Origin: Pontibacillus yanchengensis
Lineage (GTDB): Bacteria; Bacillota; Bacilli; Bacillales; BH030062
NCBI RefSeq assembly: GCF_009856295.1
Contig: NZ_WMEU01000005.1
Span: forward strand, 186,001 to 250,000
Direction of reading: 5' to 3'
DNA length: 64,000 nt
The position numbers were made by a program, and so were the translations under genes. Position 1 is the first letter of the stretch. Each line of letters opens with the position of its first letter. Below, piece after piece: positions 61,999 to 64,000 of this stretch. The notes below the pieces were generated by a model. It was not told the origin of the DNA and made no database searches. It saw only the letters and a list, made by a program, of their open reading frames with translations.

Positions 61999-62352
61999 AT
62001 GATTACGATGAAACCTACAGATATTCAAAATACGATTCGATGTGAAGTGAATGGTAAGATTACGGAAGAGGATCTAAAAAGCTTTGAAGAATTTTATCAA
62101 ATGCATAAACCAGATCAAGGAAAAGTAAATTTCTTAATCGTATTAAATAACATGGAAGGATTTACATTTAAAGGCCTTATGGAAGACTTGAAGTTGGCAA
62201 AGCATATGAAAGAGTTCAATAAATTTGCTATCGTAAGTGATGAGAAATGGGTTGAGGCAAGTACAGAACTAGAAGACTTGTTACCAGGAGTCGATGTAGA
62301 ACACTTTAGTCATAACGAAGAAGAAAAAGCTAAAGAGTATTTGGCTGCTTAA
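61999..62352 (+). CDS. SpoIIAA-like (STAS-related) protein
   Basis: 117 residues from ATG 61999, with TTGGAGGGTT before it. The sequence alternates strands and helices in STAS order: IRCEVNGKITEEDLKSFEEF, VNFLIVLNNMEGF, then a long helix, FAIVSDEKWVEA and a final EEEEKAKEYL-type helix. This matches the SpoIIAA-like family of small cytoplasmic proteins, whose role is unclear; some bind lipids. Monocistronic with a terminator. Confidence 0.82.
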   Translation: MITMKPTDIQNTIRCEVNGKITEEDLKSFEEFYQMHKPDQGKVNFLIVLNNMEGFTFKGLMEDLKLAKHMKEFNKFAIVSDEKWVEASTELEDLLPGVDVEHFSHNEEEKAKEYLAA

Positions 62353-62366
62353 AAGAATAGTTATGT

Positions 62367-62396
62367 AAAGAGCTTGGATTTCCAAGCTCTTTTTTA
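62367..62396 (+). terminator. Terminator of the SpoIIAA-like gene
   Basis: AGAGCTTGGA pairs with TCCAAGCTCT, followed by TTTTT. Confidence 0.88.
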
Positions 62397-62449
62397 ATGT
62401 ATAGCGTACTATAAAATTCACCGCGTGTGTATAACTAAAAAAAGTGATG

Positions 62450-62672
62450 TGGCCACGTCCAGCTCCAGCGCCCAGCGACTAGTGTGCTTCCCTCACCTCT
62501 GTACGATAAGTCAACATCGAATCACGCATGTTTTCGTGTTTCCTTTATCTCCTACGGAATCAGGTGAAGTTCGATTAAGATCGCTGCATCACGCAGCAAC
62601 ATCGAACCAACCCACGTCGTGTGGGCCGCAGCATATACGTCGCTAAACGGGCGCTTTCGCTTTTGTTCTGAA
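62450..62672 (+). repeat. Dispersed hairpin repeat (copy H), two modules
   Basis: Complete, nearly identical to copy G over most of its length. The main differences are a shorter AGGTGAAGTTCGATTAAG joint and a GCTGCATCACGCAGC hairpin. It ends with CGTCGCTAAACGGGCGC and TTTCGCTTTTGTTCT. Confidence 0.88.
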
Positions 62673-62678
62673 AATATA

Positions 62679-62864
62679 TTATTTGCCCACTAACGCCATG
62701 ATTCCTTTATATAGTAAGAATAGGGAAAAAACTAAAATAGCTAAAATGCCGATGATATTTTTTACTGGTTCTAAACTTGCTAAAAACGTATCAGCTAAAG
62801 AAACATTAATTAATGCAAAGCCGGCCAATATACATGCAACCATTAATAATATAAATCGATCCAT
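62679..62864 (-). CDS. Small two-helix membrane protein
   Basis: 61 residues from ATG 62864, with AAAGGAGGTG 6 nt before it. Two hydrophobic helices (about 4-24 and 35-58) with a short polar link (ASLEPVKN). No known family. The strong ribosome site makes it likely real. The stop lies a few bases from repeat copy H. Confidence 0.65.
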   Translation of the reverse strand: MDRFILLMVACILAGFALINVSLADTFLASLEPVKNIIGILAILVFSLFLLYKGIMALVGK

Positions 62865-63234
62865 TCTGGTCACCTCCTTTTTATTAGTGTATGTGTGATT
62901 GTATTAACCAATTGTATATTTTTTAGAATGAGTCTAAGTTACCTATCATAAAAAGGTTTTTATTAGAGGGATGTAATAGTAGATTGTAGAAAGTCATAAT
63001 TAATCAAACGTTTGATCAATCTTGGGGAAACCGAACAATGAAGCATAATGGTGGTACGTTCCTAGAGGGAATATCAATATTGAAGAAAGATACTAGTGAT
63101 ATAAAATGATGACTTTCTAGAGGAAAGGGATTGGTTTGTTTCAGGACTTTCAATTTACCTGGTCACTACAAAGCATAGAATGACAGGATTCCTTTCAAGC
63201 TAATTGATACTATAAATGTAAGGGAGGGAGCGAT
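62865..63234. other. Intergenic region upstream of the AraC-family gene
   Basis: 370 bp, no gene seen. It contains the ATCAAACGTTTGAT palindrome (62999-63020) about 215 bp before the regulator gene. Confidence 0.4.
62999..63020. promoter_or_regulatory. Second copy of the ATCAAACGTTTGAT palindrome
   Basis: A 22-bp near-palindrome with one mismatched pair, sharing its centre with the 20-bp palindrome at 13411. Confidence 0.5.
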
Positions 63235-64000
63235 ATGGCGTGGGTAGAATCTATGCAGAAGGCAATTGATTATATGGAAGAGAATTTACTAGATGATATA
63301 TCGATGGAGCGTGTGGCAAAAGAGGCTTGTACATCGGTGTTTCATTTTCAGCGTATGTTTACGATCTTAACGGATATGTCTGTTGGCGAGTATGTAAGGC
63401 GTCGACGTTTAACGCTGGCAGCACATGAAATATCCCGAGCTGATAGTAAAATTATTGATATCGCCTACAAATATGGCTACGACACTCCTGAGTCTTTTTC
63501 GAAGGCTTTTCGAAAGCAACATGGTATTACCCCAAGAGAAACACGAACCTTTACGGGAAAGATGCAATCTTATAATCGCCTGATCATTCAGGTGAATGTG
63601 AAAGGGGCAGAGCCAATGCAATATGAAATGGTAGAGAAAGATGCGTTTCAAATCGTGGGGACGAAGCGAGCGGTTTCTTGTGTCGGTGGTCAGAATCATA
63701 TGGAAATTCCAAAAATGTGGGATGAAGTGAACGCAGAAGGAACGGACAATGAGTTGTTTCAGTTGAATGATGGGGAGGTAAAAGGTGTACTTGGTGTTTG
63801 TATTGATAAGAGTTATGAAAAGCCAAATTACATTGATTATTGGATTGCCACAGCACATGAAGGGGATGTGCCTGAAGGTTTTGTAGCACGTGAAATTCCT
63901 GCTTCGAAATGGGCTGTGTTTGAAGTTCATGGTCCGATGCCAGACGCTATGCAAAAGGTATGGAAGCAAATTATTTCGGAATGGTTTCCATCTAGTGGGT
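63235..64000 (+). CDS. AraC-family regulator with GyrI-like effector domain (runs off the window)
   Basis: ATG 63235 is preceded by AGGGAGGGAG. 255 codons are open to the window end. Residues about 5-105 form the double helix-turn-helix, with MEENLLDDISMERVAKEA and IIDIAYKYGYDTPESFSKAF, then RKQHGITPRE. From about residue 125 the sequence (YEMVEKDAFQIVGTKRAV, then a long strand-rich part) fits the GyrI-like small-molecule domain of Rob/BmrR-type regulators. It should activate genes on binding a drug-like or cationic ligand. Target genes are not visible. Confidence 0.88.
   Translation, partial: MAWVESMQKAIDYMEENLLDDISMERVAKEACTSVFHFQRMFTILTDMSVGEYVRRRRLTLAAHEISRADSKIIDIAYKYGYDTPESFSKAFRKQHGITPRETRTFTGKMQSYNRLIIQVNVKGAEPMQYEMVEKDAFQIVGTKRAVSCVGGQNHMEIPKMWDEVNAEGTDNELFQLNDGEVKGVLGVCIDKSYEKPNYIDYWIATAHEGDVPEGFVAREIPASKWAVFEVHGPMPDAMQKVWKQIISEWFPSSG

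Noticed and set aside
63409..63969. Minus-strand frames near the window end
   Set aside because: They are antisense to the AraC-family gene, which has a ribosome site and clear domains.

Overview
The window reads as chromosome of a spore-forming, low-GC Gram-positive bacterium of the Bacillaceae. It has strong AGGAGG-type ribosome sites, frequent TTG and GTG starts, a CotF-family spore coat gene, an RsbR-type stress protein, a TRAP-regulated trp operon, a guanine riboswitch and Fur-, PerR- and GbsR-like sites. A choline-to-glycine-betaine locus, a BCCT transporter, a K+/H+ antiporter and acidic linkers on the lipoproteins suggest a moderately salt-adapted species of the Halobacillus/Pontibacillus/Virgibacillus kind. 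The genus is inference.

Layout. 1-13.4 kb: a monooxygenase-methyltransferase pair, a small hydrolase, a cupin, an RsbR-like protein, a duplicated-domain lipoprotein, a BCCT transporter, a nitroreductase, aminopeptidase AmpS, a degenerate polysaccharide deacetylase and a UvrD-like helicase. 13.5-23.8 kb: a riboswitch-controlled purine permease, a spore coat protein, two exported proteins, a gene-poor stretch with two inverted GC-rich repeats, a K+/H+ antiporter, a broken DUF4870 gene and a ferredoxin-NADP reductase. 23.9-27.8 kb: a Fur-type iron-siderophore ABC operon. 28.0-34.9 kb: trpEDCFBA followed by trpG, behind a leader with eleven (G/U)AG triplets. 35-44 kb: small unknown genes, psuG, a peptide ABC operon (ATPase-ATPase-binding protein-permease-permease) and a holin-like/SPOR-like pair. 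45-49.5 kb: a bidirectional arsenic locus with two ArsR regulators, a flavoprotein, ArsB and ArsC. 50-52.3 kb: a yxlEFG-like ABC module and tRNA-Ala(GGC). 52.7-59.3 kb: a peroxiredoxin, an OpuAC-like binding protein, GbsR, GbsA and a BetA-type choline dehydrogenase. 59.3-64 kb: a broken small membrane gene, an M23 peptidase, a SpoIIAA-like protein, a small membrane protein and an AraC-family regulator that runs off the end.

The most unusual DNA is a dispersed intergenic repeat of about 200-290 bp, with six long copies and several fragments. It is built from hairpin modules separated by AACATCGAAC. Module number varies, one copy has an inverted centre, and one copy carries a strict 20-bp-period array. 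I see no insertion sequence, CRISPR array or rRNA. Two small genes are clearly decayed (DUF4870 and a transporter-suffix-like protein).
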